Of a stretch of 64,000 bases of DNA, positions 15,709 to 24,554 are shown in pieces. The stretch covers positions 1 through 64,000 of the forward strand of contig JBIKRF010000003.1 in the NCBI GenBank assembly GCA_044349305.1, given 5' to 3'. Made by a program: the position numbers and the translations under genes. This DNA is from CAIZGX01 sp044349305 (GTDB taxonomy: Bacteria > Bacteroidota > Bacteroidia > Flavobacteriales_D > Sanyastnellaceae). The notes below the pieces were generated by a model. That model ran no database searches. It saw only the letters and a list, made by a program, of their open reading frames with translations, and had not been told where the DNA came from. Each line of letters begins with the position of its first letter. Position 1 is the stretch's first letter.

Positions 15709-17409
15709 ATGAATACATCTGTAAAAAAAGGACTCATCATAGGTGGTGCTTCCTTGATATTTGGCTTAGCAGCTCTTTTCTGGTACCTAGGAATGTCGAA
15801 CAACAACAGACTTATTGCAAAAATCCCGAAGGACGCAGCTATGGTGTTCAAGGCAGACTTGAAAAGCCTTGCAGATAAAGCAGAATTTAAGCAATGGAAG
15901 GATTTGGCTATGTTCGAAGACATGCGCAAAAAGGAAAGTGTATTAAATCAAATATTAGAAAGTCCTAAAAAATCCGGAATCAACTTCATGCAGAATGCCT
16001 ATGGCTTCATGAGTAAAGGAGATGATTTTTATGGTGGAATCGTTTTCGGAATCAAGGACGCCAAAGACTTTGAAGAGACGGTGAAAGGAATCGATAGTGA
16101 AATAGAGGTTCAAAAAACTGATGGATTGTATACAGCCGAAGTAGACAACAATGACATTGCTCTTGTATGGGACAAGAACGTAGCGTTGATGTATTTCCGA
16201 AACGATGAAGACGTTTTGGAGAAGGCGAAGCAAGCCTTTGCTCAAGACGAAGACATGAGTATGCTTGAAATGGATACTTACATGGAGTTCGAATCTCTTG
16301 ATGCAGACCTAGGAATGTACATGAACATGAAGAAGTTTCAGGAGCTAGCCAGTGAAATGGGTGGTCCGATGCAAGATCAGTTCAAGTCAATGGAGAAGGC
16401 TGAGAGTATCGGTATGACTATATTGTTTGAAGATCAACAAATGCTTGTAGATGCAACGTACTATCCGGTAGAAGGTGCAACTCCTGAAGAAATATCAATG
16501 ATGAAAGAAGAAAGTATTTCAGCTGATTTGATGAAATTAATTTCTCCAACGACGCCCAAAGGATTCTACGCAGCGAACATGGATTTAGACAAAATTCTCG
16601 CCCTTTATCCTCAAATAAATGAGGAAATGATGAAGGACGGATTTTCTCTGGATGAGTTCAAGAACAGTTTAAATGGGGAAATGACAATTTCTTTGATCGA
16701 CGTCAGAAATGTACAGAAAATTCGCGAAGTAGCAGATTACGACAACTGGGAACCGAACGGATTTTATGACACACCGGTTCCGATGAAGATGGATACAACA
16801 TTTGAATTGTCTCCAATTTATAAAATCAATCTCGGAGTTAAGGATCGCGGAATTCTAGACAATATCATTGCAAAATTCGTCGCGAAAATGAACGAACCAG
16901 TTATGTCCGCAGAGATCTTTGATATGGAAGATTCTATGAGGTCGAGTTTTGATTCCTACACAACGCCATATGACAACTTAGTGGAAGAAATCGAAGAGCC
17001 TAAAGTGAAACGTTACCAATACAATGGTTTGGAAGTCTTTGAAACTGAAGATGCGAAGTTGTTTTATAAGTATGAAGGAAACTACATTTCAATCTCAAAC
17101 GATGAATCGGCCTTCGCTTCACAGAACTTTTCTTGGGACGATGAACTTGAAGAAATGTTAACCGAAAAGGTAGGCGCAGGATATATGGATCTGAACTACA
17201 AGAATTACCCAGAAATCGAAAGAGAGAATTCCAGCGATATTCAAAAGGCGAAAGACTTCTTGTTGATGTTTGAAAATATGAAGTTTTCTTCCGATGGAAT
17301 GACGTTTCATTTTGAAATGAATTTTACAGATAGTCCCGATCACATCTTATGGAGAATGATGAAAACCATTGATGCCCAAGTTTCTGGAAATAGAAGTAAT
17401 TACAATTAA
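15709..17409 (+). CDS. DUF4836 family membrane-anchored protein
   Basis: This is a 566-residue protein. I chose ATG 15709 because the upstream ATG at 15655 would overlap the response regulator by 29 bases and prefix a nonsense-like stretch before a clean N-terminal anchor (residues about 7-27, KKGLIIGGASLIFGLAALFW). After the anchor comes RLIAKIPKDAAMVFKADLKSLADKA, the typical beginning of DUF4836. The rest is acidic and exported. The function of this Bacteroidota family is unknown. It follows the signalling operon by 25 bases and may be co-transcribed. Its stop codon overlaps the stop of the convergent DUF4403 gene. Confidence 0.78.
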   Translation: MNTSVKKGLIIGGASLIFGLAALFWYLGMSNNNRLIAKIPKDAAMVFKADLKSLADKAEFKQWKDLAMFEDMRKKESVLNQILESPKKSGINFMQNAYGFMSKGDDFYGGIVFGIKDAKDFEETVKGIDSEIEVQKTDGLYTAEVDNNDIALVWDKNVALMYFRNDEDVLEKAKQAFAQDEDMSMLEMDTYMEFESLDADLGMYMNMKKFQELASEMGGPMQDQFKSMEKAESIGMTILFEDQQMLVDATYYPVEGATPEEISMMKEESISADLMKLISPTTPKGFYAANMDLDKILALYPQINEEMMKDGFSLDEFKNSLNGEMTISLIDVRNVQKIREVADYDNWEPNGFYDTPVPMKMDTTFELSPIYKINLGVKDRGILDNIIAKFVAKMNEPVMSAEIFDMEDSMRSSFDSYTTPYDNLVEEIEEPKVKRYQYNGLEVFETEDAKLFYKYEGNYISISNDESAFASQNFSWDDELEEMLTEKVGAGYMDLNYKNYPEIERENSSDIQKAKDFLLMFENMKFSSDGMTFHFEMNFTDSPDHILWRMMKTIDAQVSGNRSNYN

Positions 17410-18866
17410 TTGGTGGGATAATTCACCACATCAATTTGTAAATTCCCATTAAGAGCTACAGTAATTTGTAGCTCTTTTTGTGTGGGATAGAGTCCGGTAA
17501 TTTGAAAATTATCGAGAAGTCCTTTCATATTCACACCGGGCATGAGTTCGCTGTTCAATTGTTTTTCGATTTCATTTTTTGCAGATTTCAGAGTAGGAGT
17601 AAGGTCAATATTGCAAGCGCTTTGAATGGTCTGAGTTAGTTTCGTTTGAAAAACATCCACTCCCACATTCATGAGAACGTGTCGCGATTTGCTGTCTATG
17701 TCTATTGAGCTTACACTCATTTTATTGGTTGAAGGGTCAATGCTTGGAGTAAGTGCTAAAAAGAATTTACAATTTTTATATTTCTTGAATCCGACTTTCA
17801 GATCACACAAAACTTCCACTAGAATTTTTTGATTACCCAATCCCGAAAGTTCAAGATTTTTTACTGTAATGCTCTTCATGTTGTCCTCACTCGCAAAGGT
17901 GCTTCCCACAGCCATTTCATTGACTTTGTTAGAAAGGCTTTCGTAGCTCGATTTAATGGGCATGTGAATTAAGAAACCGGAGGCCAAATCGTTCTGCACG
18001 CTCAGTGTTGGAAGAGGAGGAATAACCACATTCTCTTTTTTATCTAAACTCAAGATTGGTGTAGCATCGATGGACAAGTTTACTTGAAGAATATTTCCAT
18101 ATCCATACATAGGCCCCAACTTGAAATTCGAGGCATTAAATGTTAGATAACCATATCCGGGAACTTCCATTTGACTATTCAATTGCTTCCAGGTTTCATT
18201 TGCATAACTCTTGAAATCTACTTGCAGGCACTGTTGATCTATGTATTTGCAAACATCGGAAAGCGCTGGCTGCATGGCTTTCATGATTTCCCCTGTCATA
18301 TCAATTTTCAGGAAAGTCATTTCACAGGGGTCTAACGGATTCAATTTCGAAAGTGAGGTAGAAGTAACGAGTTGATAGTTTTCATTCATTGTAAGAAGTG
18401 TCGAAAATTCAATTTCAACACGGCGCTTCGTTTCGTTGCCACTTCCACACGAAAAGGGAATTCGCGGATGCACGCAATTGCCCCAAACGCAATTGGTGCA
18501 AAAGTTCCCCTCGATTCCGTACCATGCTTTTGTTCCAACTACGAATTTATTTCCAACCACATATCCGTTTAGGTTTTCTCTGAAGACGTCATACTTTGCC
18601 TGCGGACCATCACAAGCCCCGAAAGCGGTATAATTAGGCCATTCGGGATTTCGAATTATTGGAGAAGAAGATTCGTTGGCAAATTTCAGTATGGGATCGA
18701 TTGAAATGTTAATGGGTATATTGATATGCGACACACTTTGAATTGGTCCGTTTGGAATTTCAATTTCACTCAATTCAGGCAGTGGTGCAGTTATTTTGCA
18801 AGAGGAAAATATGATTGCCAATGAGGCTACAATAAAAAAAGGTTTCTTTAACATTTTGGAAATCAT
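17406..18866 (-). CDS. DUF4403 family lipoprotein
   Basis: This 486-residue protein has a lipoprotein signal peptide with lipobox IIFSSC (Cys23), so it is anchored to a membrane, probably the outer one. The N-terminal part (SHINIPINISIDPILK) and the repeated beta-rich tubular-lipid-binding-like pattern fit DUF4403. An unusual feature is a cysteine-rich insert with Cys123, Cys126, Cys131 and Cys140 (CTNCVWGNC, then PFSC), plus Cys85. Start codons at 18866 or 18854 are both possible. Function is unknown; lipid or hydrophobic-ligand transport has been suggested for related folds. It overlaps the DUF4836 stop by four bases. Confidence 0.72.
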   Translation of the reverse strand: MISKMLKKPFFIVASLAIIFSSCKITAPLPELSEIEIPNGPIQSVSHINIPINISIDPILKFANESSSPIIRNPEWPNYTAFGACDGPQAKYDVFRENLNGYVVGNKFVVGTKAWYGIEGNFCTNCVWGNCVHPRIPFSCGSGNETKRRVEIEFSTLLTMNENYQLVTSTSLSKLNPLDPCEMTFLKIDMTGEIMKAMQPALSDVCKYIDQQCLQVDFKSYANETWKQLNSQMEVPGYGYLTFNASNFKLGPMYGYGNILQVNLSIDATPILSLDKKENVVIPPLPTLSVQNDLASGFLIHMPIKSSYESLSNKVNEMAVGSTFASEDNMKSITVKNLELSGLGNQKILVEVLCDLKVGFKKYKNCKFFLALTPSIDPSTNKMSVSSIDIDSKSRHVLMNVGVDVFQTKLTQTIQSACNIDLTPTLKSAKNEIEKQLNSELMPGVNMKGLLDNFQITGLYPTQKELQITVALNGNLQIDVVNYPTN

Positions 18867-18934
18867 AGATTGGATTAAATTTCAATGTAAAATTAGAGTT
18901 GAATATGACCTATTTTTGCGTCAAATTATTAACT

Positions 18935-20023
18935 ATGAAATCAATTAGACTTATTCTTGTTTTTGCTTTAGTTGCTATCTCTGGAAGAATGTTTTCTCAG
19001 GGAATGCCTATTTCTGTTGTTGTATCCAATGCTGACTGCGCAGTTACAGTTACTGGAACCTATGTAGATTCGTTAAGCGGTGCTGCTGGATCGTTTCAGT
19101 TGTTTGCTGTTGATCCAGCGGGAACTTCTTTTATGGGAACAGTATCCATTAACGCACTAGGAGCAAATTACATCATCACAGTTTGTGCAACAGATTGCAA
19201 TGGTGTGACTAACTGCGCAACGGGTCCAATGGTACTTGGTACAGTAACGACTTTCAATATTGACATGAGCAATGGTGGTGGAGTGACTGATAATGACGGT
19301 GACGGGTTCAGCAGTTTTGCAGATTGTAACGATAACGACGCTAATATCAATGCGAACGCAACTGAAGTATGCGATGGCGTTGACAATAACTGCGATGGAG
19401 TTGTAGATGAAGGATGTTCAACAGGTGGTTGCAATTTAGATATTGTACTTGTTCCAGATTCATTGGTTAACAGCCCATTTGTAGTGTATATCTATTTAGC
19501 TGGAGTACCAATGGGGGGATCTATTGTTTGGGATTTCGGTGATGGAGGTGTAGCTACTTCGAATTTCCCTACTTGGGTGTATTCGAATATAGGAACATAC
19601 ACGGTATGTGCTACCTACGTTGATGCTAGCGGTTGCACAGCTACTGATTGTGTAACATTCACGGTGAACGCAGATGGATCCGCCAATCCAGGTGGAATTA
19701 ACATGCAAGGATTTACCTTGAATGTTGTGAATACAATGCCAAGTCCGAATGCAGTTGCGGAATTTTCTTCAGCAAATGATTTTACAATCTATCCTAATCC
19801 AGTTGCTGAATCAGCCACCATTCAATGGAACGCCACAGCAACAGAGCAAGGAAGATTAGATATCTTCAATGCGCAAGGTCAGCTTGTATATTCAGAGCGT
19901 TACAACGTATCTGCAGGCACTCAGCAAGTTCAATTGAACACACAATCACTTTCCGCTGGAATGTACATTGTTCGCAGCGTTTCGAACGCTGGTGTTGTTC
20001 GTCAGACCACATTCATGAAATAA
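18935..20023 (+). CDS. T9SS cargo protein with MopE-like metal-binding loops and a PKD domain
   Basis: This is a 362-residue protein. I chose ATG 18935: it begins the signal peptide (MKSIRLILVFALVAISG), and a minus-7-like TATTTTTG at 18911-18918 lies downstream of the alternative start at 18899. Residues about 115-155 hold NDGDGFSSFADCNDNDANI and CDGVDNNCDGVVDEGC, the putative calcium-binding motif of the MopE type. A PKD-like domain follows (SIVWDFGDGGVATS, YTVCATYV). The last 75 residues are a type A T9SS sorting domain (IYPNPVAES, LSAGMYIVRSV). Expected location is the cell surface or medium; the role is unknown, possibly adhesion. Confidence 0.82.
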   Translation: MKSIRLILVFALVAISGRMFSQGMPISVVVSNADCAVTVTGTYVDSLSGAAGSFQLFAVDPAGTSFMGTVSINALGANYIITVCATDCNGVTNCATGPMVLGTVTTFNIDMSNGGGVTDNDGDGFSSFADCNDNDANINANATEVCDGVDNNCDGVVDEGCSTGGCNLDIVLVPDSLVNSPFVVYIYLAGVPMGGSIVWDFGDGGVATSNFPTWVYSNIGTYTVCATYVDASGCTATDCVTFTVNADGSANPGGINMQGFTLNVVNTMPSPNAVAEFSSANDFTIYPNPVAESATIQWNATATEQGRLDIFNAQGQLVYSERYNVSAGTQQVQLNTQSLSAGMYIVRSVSNAGVVRQTTFMK

Positions 20024-20043
20024 TCAGACTACTGAAGTTTGTC

Positions 20044-20075
20044 AAAAAAGGTCGACCATTGGTCGGCCTTTTTTA
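20044..20075 (+). terminator. Rho-independent terminator of the MopE-motif gene
   Basis: AAAAAGGTCGACC, a short ATT loop and GGTCGGCCTTTTTT form an 11-pair stem with one G-U pair followed by a T tract, 20 bases after the stop codon. Confidence 0.8.
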
Positions 20076-20160
20076 TTTGGAGTAAATATGACAGTGAGAG
20101 AGAGTTCGTTCTAAATGATGGATAGAAAAATCGCCTTTGTAAAATAGTGTTGGTATAAAA

Positions 20161-20186
20161 AAAAGAGCCGCATATGCGGCTCTTTT
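20161..20186 (-). terminator. Terminator of the rpoBC end of the superoperon
   Basis: AAAAGAGCCGCATATGCGGC plus TCTTTT is a perfect 26-bp palindrome 25 bases after the rpoC stop. The A/T flanks make it usable in both directions. Confidence 0.8.
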
Positions 20187-20210
20187 AAGTTTCGAAGTAG
20201 GGAGAAGGGA

Positions 20211-23200
20211 TTAAGCTTCTTCTACAGGGGCATTGCGTTTTGCCATGATGTTCACCAAGTCTTCGCTGTTGCCTACTAACATTTTTTGGAATCGACGGCT
20301 TCCAGATCCCGCAGGAATTGGGTGACCGACGATAACGTTTTCTTTCAGTCCGTTCAAGAAGTCTGTTTTTCCTTGCACAGCTGCTTCGTTCAATACTTTC
20401 GTAGTCTCTTGGAACGATGCTGCAGAGATCCATGAATCTGTTTGCAACGACGCTCTTGTGATACCTTGAAGAATTGGGCGGGCAGTAGCTGTAATGGCTT
20501 CACGAGATTCCATAACTGCTCTGTCTTTACGCTTCAACTCAGAGTTTTCAGTTCTGAATTGCAATGCAGTAATAACTTGACCAGCTAAGAACTTCTCAGA
20601 GTCTCCTGCTTCTGTAACAACAACCTTATCGAATAACAAGTCGTTTTCATCAATGAATTCCGCTTTGTCTACAGTGCTTCCTTGTAAGAAGCGTGTATCA
20701 CCCGCATCAAGAATTTCTACTTTGCGCATCATTTGACGAACAATAACTTCGAAATGCTTGTCATTGATTTTCACACCTTGTAAACGGTATACCTCTTGAA
20801 TTTCATTCACCAGGTATTCTTGAACTGCAGTTGGTCCTTGAATGTCTAGGATATCTCCAGGAGAGATAGCACCATCAGACAATTGCATACCAGCACGAAC
20901 AAAGTCACCGTCTTGAACTAAGATATGCTTAGCAAGGTTGATCAAATATTTCTTCTCTTCTCCAGTGCGTGAGCGAAGGATAATCTCGCGGTTACCGCGT
21001 TTGATTTTTCCGTATTCAACGATACCGTCGATTTCCGCAACGTTTGCTGGGTTAGATGGGTTACGTGCTTCGAACAATTCGGTAACACGTGGAAGACCAC
21101 CGGTGATGTCACCACCACGACCAGCCATACGAGGGATCTTTGCAAGAATACTACCTTTGGTAATCTTCGTTCCGTTTTCGGTGTTCAAGTGAGCTCCTAC
21201 TGGAAGAGAGTATACCTTCACCACTTCTTTGCCGCGAACGACTTCGATGCTTGGGTTTTTCTTCTTGTCTTTTGTTTCAATAATAATTTTTTCAGAGAAA
21301 CCTGTTTGCTCATCGACTTCAGTTTTGAAGGTAATACCTTCTTCAATTGCGTCGAAGTTGATCGTTCCATCTTCTTCAGTGATGATAACACTGTTGAACG
21401 GATCGAATTCGCAAATCACGTCATTCTTCTTAACTATATCACCGCTGTTTACATGTAGAATCGAACCATAAGGAAGATTCATAGTAGCCATTGTGATACC
21501 TGTTTTTTCGTCGTTGATTTTCAATTCAGCTGAACGAGCAACAACAACAGTAACTGTGGTATTGTTTTCTTTTCTTTCTACTGTACGAAGATCTTCGATT
21601 TCAACGATACCCGCGTATTTAGCTTTTAAATCAGAATCAATAGCCGAACCAGACGCCGCACCACCCGTGTGGAACGTACGAAGAGTCAACTGAGTACCCG
21701 GCTCACCGATAGACTGTGCAGCGATAACACCAACAGCCAATCCTTCTTGAACCAAACGAGCAGAGGCAAGGTCACGACCGTAACACTTCGCACAAACTCC
21801 ACGCTTGCTTTCGCAGGTTAATACTGAACGAATTTCCACTTCTTCAATTCCAGCTGCTTCAATAGCATCTGCAATCTCTTCAGAAATTTCTTGAACAGAT
21901 TCAACAAGCAATTCATTTGTTTCAGGGTGGTATACATCGTGAACTGAAGTCCTACCTAAGATACGATCGCGGAGGCTTTCAACAACTTCATCAGATTTCT
22001 TTAATGCGGTTGTATTCAATCCACGAAGTGTACCGCAGTCTACTTCATTAATAATTACGTCTTGAGCAACGTCAACTAGACGACGAGTTAAGTAACCTGC
22101 ATCCGCCGTTTTCAATGCAGTATCGGCCAAACCTTTACGAGCACCGTGGGTAGAGATGAAGTACTCTAAGATCGACAAACCTTCTTTAAAGTTTGCCAAG
22201 ATCGGATTCTCAATCATGTCTTGTCCACCAGCAGCAGCGTTTTTCTGTGGCTTAGCCATCAGACCACGCATACCTGCTAACTGACGAATTTGTTCTTTCG
22301 ATCCACGAGCTCCAGAATCATACATCATGTAGATGCTGTTGAATCCTTGTTGGTCTGTTTTCAAACGATCCATAAGAATGTTTGTCAAACGCGAGTTCGT
22401 GTTCGTCCAAATGTCAATGATTTGGTTGTAACGTTCGTTGTTGGTAATAAGACCCATGTTATAGTTCTCGAATACCTCAGCAACTTTGTTAGTCGCTTCT
22501 CCAACAAGTTTTTCTTTCTCGTTAGGAACAACTACGTCTGTTAATTTAAACGACAATCCACCCTTGAATGCCCAATAGTATCCAAGATCTTTCATGTCAT
22601 CTAAGAACTTCGCTGCACGCGCAATACCAACAATCTTTAGAATGTTTCCGATGATATCACGTAAAGCTTTCTTCGTAAGAAGTTGATTAATGAATCCAAC
22701 TTCTGGCGGAACAATTGCATTGAATAATACACGTCCAGCAGTAGTCTCAATAATACTTGGCTCGTCATTCATATCGTACCAACGTACTTTAATGAATGCG
22801 TGTAAGTCTAATTGTCCTTCGTTGAAGGCGATAATAACTTCTTCTTTCGAATAGTAAGTTCTTCCTTCACCACGACAAGGTTTCTCGTCGGTACCCTCGC
22901 GGCCTTTAGAAATGTAATAAAGACCCAAGACCATATCTTGCGATGGAACCGTGATTGGCGCACCATTCGCAGGGTTAAGGATATTGTGAGAACCTAACAT
23001 TAACAATTGGGCTTCCAAAATTGCAGCACTTCCAAGCGGAACGTGAACAGCCATTTGGTCACCATCAAAGTCAGCGTTAAATGCAGTACAAACAAGTGGG
23101 TGAAGTTGAATTGCTTTTCCTTCAATCAATTTTGGTTGGAAAGATTGAATACCTAATCTGTGAAGGGTAGGAGCACGGTTCAACAATACTGGGTGTCCTT

Positions 23201-24503
23201 TCAAAATATTTTCAAGGATATCCCAAACAATTGCTTCTTTTTTATCTACGATTTTCTTTGCAGATTTAACTGTCTTCACAATACCACGCTCAATCATCTT
23301 GCGAATGATAAATGGTTTGAAAAGCTCAGCTGCCATATCTTTTGGCAACCCACATTCGTGAAGTTTCAATTCTGGTCCAACGACAATTACCGAACGAGCA
23401 GAATAGTCAACACGCTTACCCAATAAGTTCTGACGGAAACGACCTTGCTTACCTTTCAAAGAATCTGAAAGTGATTTAAGCGGACGGTTGCTTTCAGTCT
23501 TAACAGCAGAAGATTTACGGCTGTTATCGAACAATGAATCTACCGCTTCTTGAAGCATACGCTTCTCGTTACGCAAGATTACATCAGGTGCTTTAATTTC
23601 TAAAAGACGCTTAAGACGGTTATTACGGATAATAACACGGCGGTAAAGGTCATTTAAATCGGAAGTTGCGAAACGACCACCATCCAATGGAACAAGTGGA
23701 CGAAGTTCTGGTGGAATAACCGGAACTACACGCGTGATCATCCACTCAGGGCGGTTGATTACACGAGTGTTAGCATCACGGAAGCTTTCAACAACACTCA
23801 AACGCTTTAACGCTTCGTTTTTACGTTGTTGTGAAGTCTCACGGTTTGCCTTGTCGCGCAATTCAAATGACAATGCATCTAAATCTAAACGAGCCAACAA
23901 ATCATGAAGTGCTTCAGCACCCATTTTCGCTACGAATTTGTTTGGATCTTTATCATCCAAGTACTGATTCTCACGTGGAAGTTGCTCTTGGATATCCAAA
24001 TACTCTTCTTCAGTTAAGAATTGCCCAGCTTCCAATCCGCTACCTTCTGCATCTGTAACAGGACCGGCATTAATTACAACATAACGTTCGTAATAAATGA
24101 TTTGATCTAGTTTCTTAGAAGGCATACCTAGTAGGTATCCGATTTTATTTGGAAGTGAACGGAAGTACCAAATGTGAGCTACCGGAACAGTAAGGGAAAT
24201 GTGTCCCATACGCTCGCGACGAACTTTCTTTTCAGTAACCTCAACACCACAACGGTCACAAACAATACCCTTATAACGGATACGCTTGTATTTTCCGCAA
24301 TGACATTCGTAGTCTTTAACCGGACCGAAAATCTTTTCACAGAAAAGACCTTCGCGCTCTGGCTTATAGGTACGATAGTTAATGGTTTCAGGCTTCATTA
24401 CCTCGCCAGAAGATCTCTCTAAGATCTCTTCTGGTGAAGCTAATGAGATAGTGATTGATTTAAAATCACTGGTTGGTTTTGCTACTTTTTTTGCTTGAAG
24501 CAT
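20211..24503 (-). CDS. rpoC: DNA-directed RNA polymerase subunit beta-prime
   Basis: This is a 1430-residue protein of full length. It carries the N-terminal zinc-binding motif CHCGKYKRIRYKGIVCDRCG (about residues 66-85), the catalytic NADFDGDQMAVH loop holding the active-site Mg, the second zinc cluster CESKRGVCAKCYGRDLA, and the trigger-loop region IGEPGTQLTLRTFHTGG. It forms the core enzyme with RpoB and lies 51 bases downstream of it. It is the last gene of the superoperon, followed by a perfect-hairpin terminator. Nothing unusual is visible. Confidence 0.99.
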   Translation of the reverse strand: MLQAKKVAKPTSDFKSITISLASPEEILERSSGEVMKPETINYRTYKPEREGLFCEKIFGPVKDYECHCGKYKRIRYKGIVCDRCGVEVTEKKVRRERMGHISLTVPVAHIWYFRSLPNKIGYLLGMPSKKLDQIIYYERYVVINAGPVTDAEGSGLEAGQFLTEEEYLDIQEQLPRENQYLDDKDPNKFVAKMGAEALHDLLARLDLDALSFELRDKANRETSQQRKNEALKRLSVVESFRDANTRVINRPEWMITRVVPVIPPELRPLVPLDGGRFATSDLNDLYRRVIIRNNRLKRLLEIKAPDVILRNEKRMLQEAVDSLFDNSRKSSAVKTESNRPLKSLSDSLKGKQGRFRQNLLGKRVDYSARSVIVVGPELKLHECGLPKDMAAELFKPFIIRKMIERGIVKTVKSAKKIVDKKEAIVWDILENILKGHPVLLNRAPTLHRLGIQSFQPKLIEGKAIQLHPLVCTAFNADFDGDQMAVHVPLGSAAILEAQLLMLGSHNILNPANGAPITVPSQDMVLGLYYISKGREGTDEKPCRGEGRTYYSKEEVIIAFNEGQLDLHAFIKVRWYDMNDEPSIIETTAGRVLFNAIVPPEVGFINQLLTKKALRDIIGNILKIVGIARAAKFLDDMKDLGYYWAFKGGLSFKLTDVVVPNEKEKLVGEATNKVAEVFENYNMGLITNNERYNQIIDIWTNTNSRLTNILMDRLKTDQQGFNSIYMMYDSGARGSKEQIRQLAGMRGLMAKPQKNAAAGGQDMIENPILANFKEGLSILEYFISTHGARKGLADTALKTADAGYLTRRLVDVAQDVIINEVDCGTLRGLNTTALKKSDEVVESLRDRILGRTSVHDVYHPETNELLVESVQEISEEIADAIEAAGIEEVEIRSVLTCESKRGVCAKCYGRDLASARLVQEGLAVGVIAAQSIGEPGTQLTLRTFHTGGAASGSAIDSDLKAKYAGIVEIEDLRTVERKENNTTVTVVVARSAELKINDEKTGITMATMNLPYGSILHVNSGDIVKKNDVICEFDPFNSVIITEEDGTINFDAIEEGITFKTEVDEQTGFSEKIIIETKDKKKNPSIEVVRGKEVVKVYSLPVGAHLNTENGTKITKGSILAKIPRMAGRGGDITGGLPRVTELFEARNPSNPANVAEIDGIVEYGKIKRGNREIILRSRTGEEKKYLINLAKHILVQDGDFVRAGMQLSDGAISPGDILDIQGPTAVQEYLVNEIQEVYRLQGVKINDKHFEVIVRQMMRKVEILDAGDTRFLQGSTVDKAEFIDENDLLFDKVVVTEAGDSEKFLAGQVITALQFRTENSELKRKDRAVMESREAITATARPILQGITRASLQTDSWISAASFQETTKVLNEAAVQGKTDFLNGLKENVIVGHPIPAGSGSRRFQKMLVGNSEDLVNIMAKRNAPVEEA

Positions 24504-24554
24504 TTTGTGCAGTTTGAATGTCTATGTTAAAATTTCTTTTCGTTGTATGTTGAA

